Assembly (NCBI RefSeq): GCF_910592395.1
Contig: NC_088309.1
Coordinates: 27,282,599 to 27,346,598, forward strand
DNA length: 64,000 bases
Reading direction: 5' to 3'
Source: Lineus longissimus
Lineage: Eukaryota; Nemertea; Pilidiophora; Heteronemertea; Lineidae
This document shows positions 54,883 to 64,000 of this stretch, piece by piece. The number at the start of each line of letters is the position of its first letter. The stretch's first letter is position 1. The notes below the pieces were generated by a model. It was not told where the DNA came from. It saw only the letters and a list, made by a program, of their open reading frames with translations, and did not search any database. The translations under genes were made by a program, and so were the position numbers.

Positions 54883-57471
54883 ATGCATCCGTTCAGTATA
54901 GAGTATCTGGCATCACCACATGTGACAATAAAGCAGGAACAACCTATTTCACCGGAGACAATTGAGAATGATCTGCGGAAGACAACGTCCCCGAGTTCAT
55001 GCGACGAGTGGTCCGATCCCCTCGAGACGACGGAGACGGGGACAACGGACGGCGACCTACCAGAGGTCCTGGCGGCTTTAGAGAGACAGGTCTGTAACGG
55101 AATGAAAGGAACTGTTCAAATCAAGTCACATACCCTTATCAAAAATACAGACTATCATCGTCGAAAATCTTCACTGATTGTTTGTAACGAACTTTTAGCT
55201 TTAGAACGCGAAACAACATGTCTGCGAAAGAATGGACCTCTGCCGTCTCCTCTGGCGCGTGGCATAGAGAGTCAAAGGAGAACGTCTACGGTCGTTCCGA
55301 AAGTAACTTTTGATTTGGATAACAGCCATCCTGTTCCTTGTTCATCTGCATCATCGAACACTTCTTCTCACGCAAGTGGTAAGGACTACAGAAGGAAATC
55401 TTCTCTTCTTGTTTGTAATGAACTTTTAGCCTTGGAAAAGGAAGTCAACTCGCACAGAAAAATCGACAAAGAAACGCCTGATGTGGTCACCGGGAAGCCA
55501 CCGTACTCTTACATAGCCTTGATTTCAATGGCCATCCTGAGCTCCCCAAAACGTAAACTTCTGTTGGGTGAAATCTACCAGTACTGCCTCGATAAATTTC
55601 CCTACTTCAAAACGCAGAATAATTCTTGGAAGAATAGTGTCCGTCATAATTTGTCCATCCATAACTGTTTCATCAAAGCTGGACGTGGTAGGGACGACAG
55701 GCGCTCAGCTAACTTTTGGGCGATACACTCCGAATGCATCGAGGACTTTCTGAGAGGAGACTATTCGAATAAGTGTATGAGGAAACGTGAGAAGAGACGA
55801 AACAATCAACGTGTGATACAAGAAAGAGATACCGAGAACAGTGCTCAACATTTACCGGTACCAAAACCCCGTTATCACCCGTACGCACAGCAAAAGGAGA
55901 GATCGCAGAGCCAATATGAGCCTATGACGCAATGCGAAATAATGACAACGCCAGGCGCACCTCATTTGCTGTCTGAGATAAGCAACAGCCGCCTCGGCCC
56001 ATTGGGACACCAAACGAGTTATTCTTATCCCATGACAACGCCCACACCTGAATCTGCCGCAGAGAAAGTGTACACACCTCCTGTGTCTCCGCCATTTAGT
56101 GACCAAGGACAGGTTGTGACTCCGTCGCCTGAAGTCGATGCAAGTCTGACATCTTCTCAACCGAATCTACTAGCGTCACAAGAGCGTTTAATATCGGCGT
56201 CCACTTCAGATCTGCCTGCTCGTGACTACCGAGTGTCAGTTGGTGGAGATGTGCCACTTGTCATACCCCGCGCAGACACAAACGAAATCTACCCTTCTGC
56301 TTTTTCGCCTCACGACCAACACGTCCGGACGTCCTCTGCTGCGGGAGAACGCATTTCCACGAAATTTGGTGAGCGCCCACATGACTATCTCACCATATCG
56401 TATCTTTCTGGAATTGTATCGTTGAGTGGACATTATTGTGGAGCAAACACCTACTCAACATGTTTGTTAGCTTCGAACTGTGCTGGGAATTCTGTGCCGA
56501 ATCACTGGCCCCCGCGACCTATCACACAGGAGCCTCAGGAGTGTCGCTTGCCGGGTTCGTCCACTGAGCCTGTTGGATACAGAAGTGGCCACCCATGGAA
56601 TACCAGTTCGTCTCACAGGACGTACCCGATACAAGCGGATACTTTTGTTACTGCTACGAAAAACTTTGGCAAGCCTATACCCAGCGTTTCTGTTGGTCTT
56701 CACCCCTCGTTCAAAGTGGAGTCAAACGCGAGTGTTTCCGGTGCCAACCACGTTTACCTTCAAAATGTAGGATCTCGTGTCTCACAAGCCGAAAATGCAG
56801 CTATACAGTTTCGACAGTCTGAATCAAAGGCTTATGATGACCGTGTACCAAGCTGGTCACATCCTGGACTAGGCCAGTCACAACACTGGCAGAATGGGAT
56901 TCACAACTCTGTAATCAATTCTGGGTCGTTTCAAAGTTGCTCGGATTACATTCAAAGAGGTTCGGATACATGTGTTACGAACGGTGTTAAACCGTCCGAA
57001 TCGACTGGAACCCCTTTGTTTTACAACACGGACTATGAACCGAGATCTCATCATGTTCAGGTGGTGGTGACAACAGAAGGGGTGCAGTGTCCTGAAACGG
57101 TGGGACAATCTCATCGTTCGAGGACTGACGCACATTCGTCGCCTACGAACTTCCCCGAATCAGATTCAGGATATCAGCACGAACAAAATGCATGTCATGC
57201 TTCGTCTAACGTTAACCTGCAATCCGATTCGGATTGCCAAAGACATAGGGCTGTCTCCGAACTCATCGAATCACAGCCGAGAGAACGGAATGATTTGTAC
57301 CGGTTGTCCATTGCAAACCATGCATCTTTCGCATCAAGGGTTTCCTCGCAAGCATCTGACCCCCATATGATATATTCTGGGAGACAGGAGAGGGACATCA
57401 ATGCACCTACCAGCATGCCTACCAGCATGCTGCCTCCCCTGAGCGAGGTTTTCCCGAATAAGAAACACTAA
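54883..57471 (+). CDS. FoxQ2-class forkhead transcription factor, single exon, very long
   Basis: 862 residues from the ATG at 54883. I chose this start because it gives the N-terminus MHPFSIEYLASPHV, an EH1-type Groucho-binding motif found at the N-terminus of FoxQ2 proteins. The frame is open further upstream, with in-frame ATGs at 54721 and 54808, but these add no recognisable sequence. The forkhead domain (about residues 205-305) begins KPPYSYIALISMAILSSP and includes LLLGEIYQYCLDKFPYF, NSWKNSVRHNLSIHNCFIKAG and FWAIHSECIEDFLRGDY. The WAIH...EDF.RGD segment is the FoxQ2 signature. Before it, two copies of RRKSSL(I/L)VCNELLALE occur near residues 91 and 169. The 550-residue C-terminal part is Ser/Pro/Gln-rich and looks disordered. 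FoxQ2 proteins are usually a few hundred residues, so the length is unusual. AATAAA lies at 57773. Confidence 0.85.
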   Translation: MHPFSIEYLASPHVTIKQEQPISPETIENDLRKTTSPSSCDEWSDPLETTETGTTDGDLPEVLAALERQVCNGMKGTVQIKSHTLIKNTDYHRRKSSLIVCNELLALERETTCLRKNGPLPSPLARGIESQRRTSTVVPKVTFDLDNSHPVPCSSASSNTSSHASGKDYRRKSSLLVCNELLALEKEVNSHRKIDKETPDVVTGKPPYSYIALISMAILSSPKRKLLLGEIYQYCLDKFPYFKTQNNSWKNSVRHNLSIHNCFIKAGRGRDDRRSANFWAIHSECIEDFLRGDYSNKCMRKREKRRNNQRVIQERDTENSAQHLPVPKPRYHPYAQQKERSQSQYEPMTQCEIMTTPGAPHLLSEISNSRLGPLGHQTSYSYPMTTPTPESAAEKVYTPPVSPPFSDQGQVVTPSPEVDASLTSSQPNLLASQERLISASTSDLPARDYRVSVGGDVPLVIPRADTNEIYPSAFSPHDQHVRTSSAAGERISTKFGERPHDYLTISYLSGIVSLSGHYCGANTYSTCLLASNCAGNSVPNHWPPRPITQEPQECRLPGSSTEPVGYRSGHPWNTSSSHRTYPIQADTFVTATKNFGKPIPSVSVGLHPSFKVESNASVSGANHVYLQNVGSRVSQAENAAIQFRQSESKAYDDRVPSWSHPGLGQSQHWQNGIHNSVINSGSFQSCSDYIQRGSDTCVTNGVKPSESTGTPLFYNTDYEPRSHHVQVVVTTEGVQCPETVGQSHRSRTDAHSSPTNFPESDSGYQHEQNACHASSNVNLQSDSDCQRHRAVSELIESQPRERNDLYRLSIANHASFASRVSSQASDPHMIYSGRQERDINAPTSMPTSMLPPLSEVFPNKKH

Positions 57472-57772
57472 CTGAACAAAGCGGTGGGTGAGAGTCTGAC
57501 TGAACTCTGAAAGTACCGCGGTGTGCTATTCAACCATTATCTTCGAGCAACACATTATGTGATTCAATGTAAAATCAGTCAGGATTCGTTGCGACCTACT
57601 TGATTGAACGAAACACTCCTAAAATCAACGCAATACATGATACTATACGAGTATTAGTTCAGCAGGCCGCTTAACAGCTTAATGTGCTATTGGGCTCTTG
57701 AACGTAAATATTATTCTTATTTTACCTATTTACTATTTGATTTTTGTTACATCATTTTACCTGTTGGTTTTG

Positions 57773-57778
57773 AATAAA
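57773..57778 (+). terminator. Poly(A) signal of the FoxQ2 gene
   Basis: AATAAA lies 302 nt after the stop codon, followed by T-rich sequence. Confidence 0.6.
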
Positions 57779-57969
57779 ATAGTTTAATTTCAATTCATTT
57801 TGTCTTGTAAACATCTGACAATAACCCTTCTAAGCATCGTCTTGATTCGATCTCAACATCGTCTCCGCCGGGCAGCGAATTTTTTTTCCTGAACCTTTCG
57901 GGCAGTACAGTGTTTTGTACAGGGACTTTCAGCCAATCAGATTTCGACAAATGCATGACGTCAGACGTC

Positions 57970-58065
57970 TTAGAAACATTAGAGCAGTTGGTAGATCGCT
58001 CGTCAGAAATGACAGAATACGATGTTCGATCCAAAGGTCACGATTTCGAATCCGGTTGTGGACAA
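57970..58065 (+). mobile_element. tRNA-like segment, probable SINE head or tRNA pseudogene
   Basis: An A-box-like TAGAGCAGTTGG at 57980-57991 is followed 50 nt later by a B-box-like GATTTCGAATCC at 58042-58053, with T-rich sequence after it. The spacing is longer than in most tRNA genes and I could not fold a complete acceptor stem, so a working tRNA is unlikely. A degraded tRNA-derived SINE is the best reading. Confidence 0.35.
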
Positions 58066-59852
58066 CATGTTTCTTTTTCTTTTTCACTTTATATTTTATT
58101 TTTATAATGCGTTTCTTTTCCCTTGTTATTTAGATTTTAGATATTTGAGTTATGCTTGACTCCACCTAAAAATTACACCAAGGTTACCACTAATAAACTT
58201 TGGGGACGACAGGACAGCCAACGTAACAACCAACCTCTTCCAGTTGGTTATCTGGTCAGGTTGGGAAGACATTGACACAACCTTCAAAGGCCCCTTTAGC
58301 TGTACAAGACAACATTTCATTTCCGTTCTACATGGGTGCTACATGACAACTGATTTGGTTGTACCATGGTAATCATCTCACAAGGACGGACAAAGGAACA
58401 ACCAACCTCTGCCAGCTGGTTATCTTATCTCACGAGACTGGTAGTACCGAATATCTACCTGACGACAACTCTTTAAGCACAACTTGAGTTCTACTTGCGA
58501 CCACAGTCATCTTAGAAGACTGGTGAATCCTCGAAGTCCTTTCTCGCACGCGAACGTGCCACCAAAAAGACATCAATATCTACAATACATAAAAATACTT
58601 TATTTGAATAATCTGTTCACAGTGTAATTTTGGAAAGAAGCCCTCAAACTCGTCGTCAGTCCTCGTTTGCTTTTGAATCACATCGTCACAAAGTCCTTCT
58701 CAAAGTATCTGATGACCATCTCCGCTGTTTGCGTGTCGAGGCTGCACTCCGTCAAAGACTTGTTATCAGTTGTTGCTATGGCACTGATCGCTTCCTAAAC
58801 CATCGAGAAGGACTGCTCACTCTGGCAAGATTGGATTAAGGATCACTCATTTTTCTCACCAAGTTTTACCCAGCAGGAGACAGGAGTGTTTAATGGACAA
58901 CTCTACAAAGACGCCACAGGCAAGGAGAGACAATGGAACATTGTCTCTTATGGACACCCCCCCCCCCCCCCTCCCCATTGCCCATTAAGCGACCCGACCG
59001 AATCAAGTCTGATATCATGCTATCAAAGTTGGCAATTGTATTCTGTTTCGAATGTTTGCAGGTTTCGAAACTGAGCGCCCTCCGAACGACGAACTACAAA
59101 GTACGAGTGTCTGTCGAGTTATCAAGTCCTCTTGTCTGCAAATTGATTTACGCGACGCTGAACCATCTTTTATACGTGGTTGTAGGAGGAATCGGGGAAA
59201 TGATAAAAAAATGCATTTACATCGTCCTTTGGCTTACGGAACCTTCCTTATGCATTTCCACAGTTGGGCAAACTTACATGTACAAGTATGTATGCTAAAG
59301 CCAAGCCCACATTTTGACAATGCCTGCATTGTTTTGACAATGCCTCTCATATTGATCCATTGACAGAACAAAAGACTCTCGTGAGCAGGTAACTGCTAGC
59401 CGGCCTGGCTGTGTAAGGGATAGAGGAGTATAAGTGCCAGAGCGCTGTGACGTCAAATGTATTGCCTTGGTCTTTGGTCATGATCGGTCGCGGTTGATTT
59501 GAACGCCAGTCGGTTGGTGTGTGAGCTGCGGAGAACATCGCGGGAACACTTTCTCCGATATCAAACGTAAAAATACCTTCAAATTTTCCGAAACAAATCA
59601 AAACGGCTGCAGCAGAAGGTAAGCACAGTATCTATTCCTGATAAAAGTATGGATTGGTTTCAAAGGGTTTTATTGTAGAAATAGTCATGCTATCAAGGCG
59701 GGAATGAACTGCGCAGTTTGAAATTTCAAGTCATACATGTGTGAATTATGTACATCACTGTACTTCATGTACAAGTTCAACGGCAATTCTAATTGCTATC
59801 CCTAATCAAATACCATTTGCTCAAAAAACCTAAAGGCGCACGTTCAAGTCAT

Positions 59853-60179
59853 GATGCCGGTAAGTATGGAAGTGATCATGTTAAATCTGCGTGATGCCAG
59901 CATTTCGGTTCTATCCTGTGATGTGGAAATCTCCTTTGAATTCATGAAGGTTTGTCTAATTATATGTAAGTTGACGTGAACAGTTTTAACAGTTTTAAAT
60001 TCAACAATCATTCATTTGGCGGCCACTATCCCGACTGTGGTGTAGCACCCGACTATAACTGGCATGAAAAGGGGATACGCTGGTTATGGATGTCAGATCG
60101 TGGTTCCCTGACCTTTGCAAACAATTTCACTGGACGTAACCCACGCGGCGACACCAAGGACCGCTGGCTGATCTATTGA
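59853..60179 (+). CDS. Possible unknown gene fragment, coding-like frames
   Basis: Two neighbouring open stretches look coding but match no family I know. The first (about 59853-59949) starts MMPVSMEVIMLNLRDASI and ends at a possible donor, ATGAAG|GTTTGT. The second (about 59987-60179, ending in TGA) follows ttttaacag and reads NNHSFGGHYPDCGVAPDYNW, later RWLWMSDRGS, and ends DRWLIY. The phases of these two do not join simply, so the model is unresolved. A CRE and a splice-donor-ended stretch at 59448-59620 may be the start of the same gene. Treat as a candidate only. Confidence 0.3.
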
Positions 60180-61277
60180 TATGTTCGTATAGGGTGTCAA
60201 AGTCGGAGAGAAGAAGAGCCACTTTTCTCTTGTAGGGGGTCCATTTGGAAGTGTTTGCATTTGTTAGCCTATAAACACAAGGTGTTAATTCTTCAGTCTT
60301 TGGTTTGGCGGAGAAAACTAATCTTACATAAGTCCCAGAACAATATCATATGTCTTTATGGCAATATTTATTACTGGGACCCAGTACAGTGACGTTCTAT
60401 CCAATATTCTTTGAGGCTGTTGGAGAGGCTTCTTGTCTAAACAGTACCATTCTGCCCCCTCTAAGGCAAACATTGGCTACTAATGAATTTACTGCGAAAT
60501 GAACACAGTTGAACACAATGTGAATAATTCAGTCTCGGTTTCACCGAAAAGAAGGCGACATGTTATTATTTGATTATGTATGATGATCATGATAATTAGG
60601 AGACCCTGTGTGGGTGTTTGATCCAACATACGTTGATGTGATTGGAGACGGAAGTTTGCCATAGTGCCTTAAAAGGTAGGCTATAATAAAGTCAGCATTA
60701 GTATGCGGGCGGGGACTATTTCTTTATGGGGCCTTATGGTTCAGCGTCTCCAAGGAATTCTATTTTTAGAGTCCAATGGGGGGGGGGGTAGGGGGCCTTC
60801 CCCCAATGTACTGGCTAAAACCTGTCACTTTCAGAGAACGGGGAGGGGGTTTGGGGGACTCATCCCCCAATGTACTGGCTAAATATGTCAGAAGGACGGG
60901 GGGGGGGGGGGGGGCTCCCCCATGTCAAACAGTTGTGTGAGTTCACTAGAGCTTGCTCTTTACATATTACTCCTACGTCATATCGACGAGCGGAGTATAT
61001 TGAAAATCAAGACAGACACACCAGACAAAACACGACCTTTATAAAAAGCTGAGACTAACACGTACAGTACAGAAGGTTACAATCACTTGAGTTTGTCTTC
61101 GGCAGAGTGGTGGGCGGTCGATACCGAAGTAGTTGGGTTAACAATGGCTACAACATTTAGGTACATTTACATGTAGTTGTTACGCATACACACGAAATTG
61201 GTCACTGGGATTGAACTTCTAAAACCTCCTTATTTTTCACTATTTTAGACCCCTTTACAGTATTAATCACTCTGATA
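60180..61277. other. Intergenic region upstream of PGAM5 with G-rich repeats
   Basis: There is no recognisable exon. The stretch contains the G-rich tandem repeat at 60777-60914 and, near its end, the PGAM5 promoter and 5' UTR. Confidence 0.45.
60777..60914. repeat. G-rich tandem repeat with potential G-quadruplexes
   Basis: About two and a half diverged units of roughly 65 bp share CCCCCAATGTACTGGCTAAA and runs of 5 to 18 G. Several closely spaced G runs on the plus strand could form G-quadruplexes. The exact length of the longest run is prone to sequencing error. Confidence 0.75.
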
Positions 61278-64000
61278 ATGGGTTGGAGTAGAGTAGGGGT
61301 GAAAGCTTTCACCTTGTTCGCTGGTGTAACGACTGGAACGACTGTAGCTTTCTTGTGGAATGGAAAATGTCGAGCAAACGAAAGTGGTCACTGCCACAAA
61401 ACTGACAATCTTTACAACAATCCCTTTGTTCCTCCAGTTTATGCGTCATGGACAACAAATTTTGAACCTAGCCAGAAATGGGATGCTAATTGGGATAGGT
61501 AGGAAACTATCCTTTTCAATTCAGGTTTGAGAAAGACTTGGGCGGGCGCCTGCCCTGACACGGATGGACATTTTACCAATGGGGGCAATGTCAATGTTGG
61601 TAACATTAGCTGAGCTTGTTGAACTATTTTTGACTTTACCACATAATAATAGATAGTGAGGATAACCTGAACATGAATGAGGGTTAAGCCTGTTTAAGCG
61701 ATGCCTATGATTTCATTCATACCCATGGGCCCATGTATGTTCAAATTTCTAATTTCAGGCGTGAACCAAGTAGTCGAATAAAACCGCTCAAAGAAAATGC
61801 AAGTGATGCTGAGAAAGAAGAACACCAGGCAAAGCTGTTGAAATTAACACCAAAAGCTAATCGGCATTTAATCCTAATCCGACATGGCCAGTATAATTTA
61901 AATGGCGAAGAAGACATCGATAGGACACTTACAGCTTTAGGTATAATCATATCAAATTACGTGTCTCAAATTCCTTTTGGAAAAATAAGAACTTTACTAG
62001 GGAGTTTGACACCTCTAGAAACTGCCCCCTATCTTCAACTAGAGTTGTCCAGTTGTCCAGTTGTAACCCTCTGATAAGTCTGTGGTTCTGGTAGAACTTT
62101 GTCTTAGCTTTGCATAATTATACAATCCATATAATGTGAAGTAGGTATGAATCTGTATGTTGAAACAAAGCATTCTGCATGAAACTTCCTCCATATTACT
62201 GGTCAGTTCATTTTCAGGTCGAGAGCAAGCAGACTTTGCTGGACGACGACTATCAGAACTGAAACTTCCATATGATAAGATCATCCATTCTACACTCGCA
62301 CGAGCCGTCGAGACAGCTGATATCATTCATAAACATTTGCCACACTTAGCCATGATAGAAGATCCCATATTAGTAGAAGGAGCACCAATACCACCAGAGC
62401 CACCTATTGGCCATTGGAAACCTGAGGCTCAGGTAGGTTGAAGATCTACAGACATATCAAGACGATTCTCTGTGACCTCTTTATGTATGGTTTCTGAAAG
62501 GTTGTTTTTTACCCCCTTCTTACAACATATTCAAGATTAACCTGTTATAGTGTGTTATTTTATCACAAAGAAGTTTGGGGTGCACCATCAAAAATTCCCC
62601 TTTTCTGCAGAATTGATCAGAACTTCATAGTCTACAAAGTACCTATTTCCATTCACATGCAGTCCTATAGATAACATGAGTGAAAGGGTCTGGGTGTTGG
62701 TGTAGTGAGTAGCAATCTCCATGCAGTCTTAAGCCTTTAGGTAGGCCTACATGTTGTCTTCCAACAGCCCTTCCCTTGCATCTCTAAACTGCCTTTCATA
62801 CCTTTTCCAGAAAAAAGGTCGATTTTCCAGTTTCTTTCACCCTAAAAGTAAACACCAGAGGAAAATGCAGGTATTTCAAAAACGTTGTTCCTGTATAAAG
62901 AGTTTCCTTACTTTTTACCTGCCTCCATTTTCTTCCTGGGTTTACATCTTCCCTTTGCATGATTATTTCTGTTTTTGCTCATGATATTGTACCAGGAGGT
63001 TTGGAGCTTTGAAATCCCTTTGCTTTGCCTCTGCCTCATGGGTACCAATGATGACCATGTGCTCTTAATTCTTGCTTCTTAAGTCCTGCTGTTAGTCCTG
63101 TATTTATGTGATAGGCATGCACTACTACTATCAGGCTGACTTTGCTTTATGATGAGAAACACATCTACAATTTATTTTCACATGCATGTCATTCAAACAA
63201 GTGCTCAGTTGTTGTGCTTGTATTAGGTGTTGGTACCCTTGTGTGATTCCCAGGTTGACTCAATACTATGCTCCAACGTTGGCAGCCACAAGAACATGAA
63301 TGGGGGACCTTCCTGTCAATTTCTAACACTTGAGATGTCTCATTTGAAGCAAACTAGTTGCCCTTCTTCCTTTCTCAGTTTTCTTCACAGCCCTGCTGTC
63401 TCTACAACCGTTCTTGTGCTCATCTCGTTCCAGCAGTTCCATGAAGATGGTGCACGTATCGAGGCTGCCTTCCGCAAATACTTTCACCGGGCCGACCCTG
63501 ACCAAAACAAAGATACTTACGAAGTGATAGTCTTCCATGCAAATGTTATACGATACTTCGTCTGTAGGTAAGTGCCAGACATGCACAATCTTTGTGCTTT
63601 AACACTGATCTTCAAATTTGATAATCACTGGATCCAGGAAGTGTATCCTACCAAAGAGACCAAGGAGAGACATCTACATCTACATTTAAAGGTGCTCAAC
63701 TTGGAGATCTTTCCATTCAATGTTGCTTCCAATAGGCCACAGGAAATTCAACTTCTCCACAAAAACATTGAACGGATGAAACCTAATAGACTGTCAGGTG
63801 TCTTCAGATGGTTTCCTCAACTTTGTGCTGGACTTTGACGAACTGATGTCATTATCAAAAAGTCTTCTTACCTAACAGTTCTTTTTGTGTCTTTCAGAGC
63901 ACTACAGTTCCCTCCTGAAGCTTGGCTCCGCCTTTCCCTGTATCATGCAAGCATCACGTACATGACCATCCGCCCGAGTGGACGTGTGGGATTACGCACC
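61278..64000 (+). CDS. PGAM5: PGAM5 mitochondrial Ser/Thr protein phosphatase, partial (5 exons visible)
   Basis: Phosphoglycerate-mutase-fold histidine phosphatase anchored in the mitochondrial membrane, with roles in mitophagy and stress signalling. Exons 61278-61498, 61759-61940, 62218-62432, 63434-63567 and 63898 to beyond the window edge are GT-AG and in phase, with at least 285 residues visible. The N-terminus has a transmembrane-like segment ([20 protein letters not shown]). WDANWDRREP is the W-D-x-N-W-D motif needed for multimer assembly. [10 protein letters not shown] carries the catalytic RHG histidine. Further matches are [72 protein letters not shown] and [12 protein letters not shown]. 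By comparison with human PGAM5, the last roughly 15-20 residues lie outside the window. Confidence 0.95.

Larger units (their letters stand above)
57472..59852. other. 3' UTR of FoxQ2 and intergenic DNA
   Basis: The poly(A) signal AATAAA is at 57773-57778. Beyond it are a tRNA-like segment (57970-58065) and a phrase ACAACCAACCTCT.CCAG.TGG that occurs twice (about 58229 and 58397). Near 59448-59455 a perfect TGACGTCA is followed at 59600-59620 by a UTR-like stretch ending gcagcagaag|gtaagc. This could be the first exon of a gene continuing at 59853, but I cannot trace it with confidence. Confidence 0.4.

Overview
The window is animal nuclear DNA, probably from a marine invertebrate and plausibly a lophotrochozoan, though I cannot name the species. 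The coding genes have short exons with GT-AG introns, and seven of them are single-copy bilaterian housekeeping or signalling genes. The spaces between them hold SINE-like, MITE-like, LINE-remnant and Ty3/gypsy sequence. An N-terminal EH1-type motif on a FoxQ2 gene, a lineage-specific rhodopsin-like receptor and small secreted proteins also fit an invertebrate. There is no bacterial or organellar signature.

Layout. 1-15085 (- strand): an ERK1/2-type MAP kinase in eight coding exons that add up to 354 codons, with introns carrying a LINE fossil, a 29-bp minisatellite and a SINE. 15086-16963: minisatellite, a long fold-back element and a TIR-bounded element that runs up to the next gene's start. 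16964-19142 (+): EMG1/NEP1 pseudouridine methyltransferase. 20018-22136 (+): an FBXW2-like F-box/WD protein. 24198-26271 (-): ribosomal protein S6, sharing a short divergent promoter with PRCC at 26460-29849 (+).

30005-38863 is a complete and very young Ty3/gypsy retrotransposon lying antisense inside the PRCC 3' untranslated region. It has 1192-bp LTRs with two differences, a 4-bp target duplication, a tRNA-Pro-like primer site, a polypurine tract, and intact gag and pol. Two features stand out. The gag-pol junction has a canonical -1 slippery heptamer (G GGA AAC) followed after 7 nt by a predicted H-type pseudoknot. The pol frame begins with a complete MYND-type zinc finger ahead of the protease.

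40056-41977 (+): RWDD4, with a 51-bp duplication across its stop codon. 43076-44641 (-): HGH1. 47481-47949 (+): a two-exon secreted peptide precursor with eight cysteines in a C-C-CC-CC-C-C pattern. 49650-51290 (+): a two-exon secreted protein with an N-terminal PAN/apple-like domain joined to a domain I do not recognise. 52462-53436 (-): a divergent class A GPCR. 54883-57471 (+): a single-exon, unusually long FoxQ2-class forkhead factor with a duplicated 16-residue motif. 61278-64000 (+): PGAM5, cut by the window end.

The genes do not form one pathway. EMG1, RPS6 and HGH1 all relate to ribosome or translation-factor production, and RPS6-PRCC is the one pair with a visible shared promoter. 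The most novel-looking material is the retrotransposon's MYND-containing pol and frameshift element, the eight-cysteine secreted peptide, the PAN-plus-unknown secreted protein, and the repeated motif in the FoxQ2 protein.
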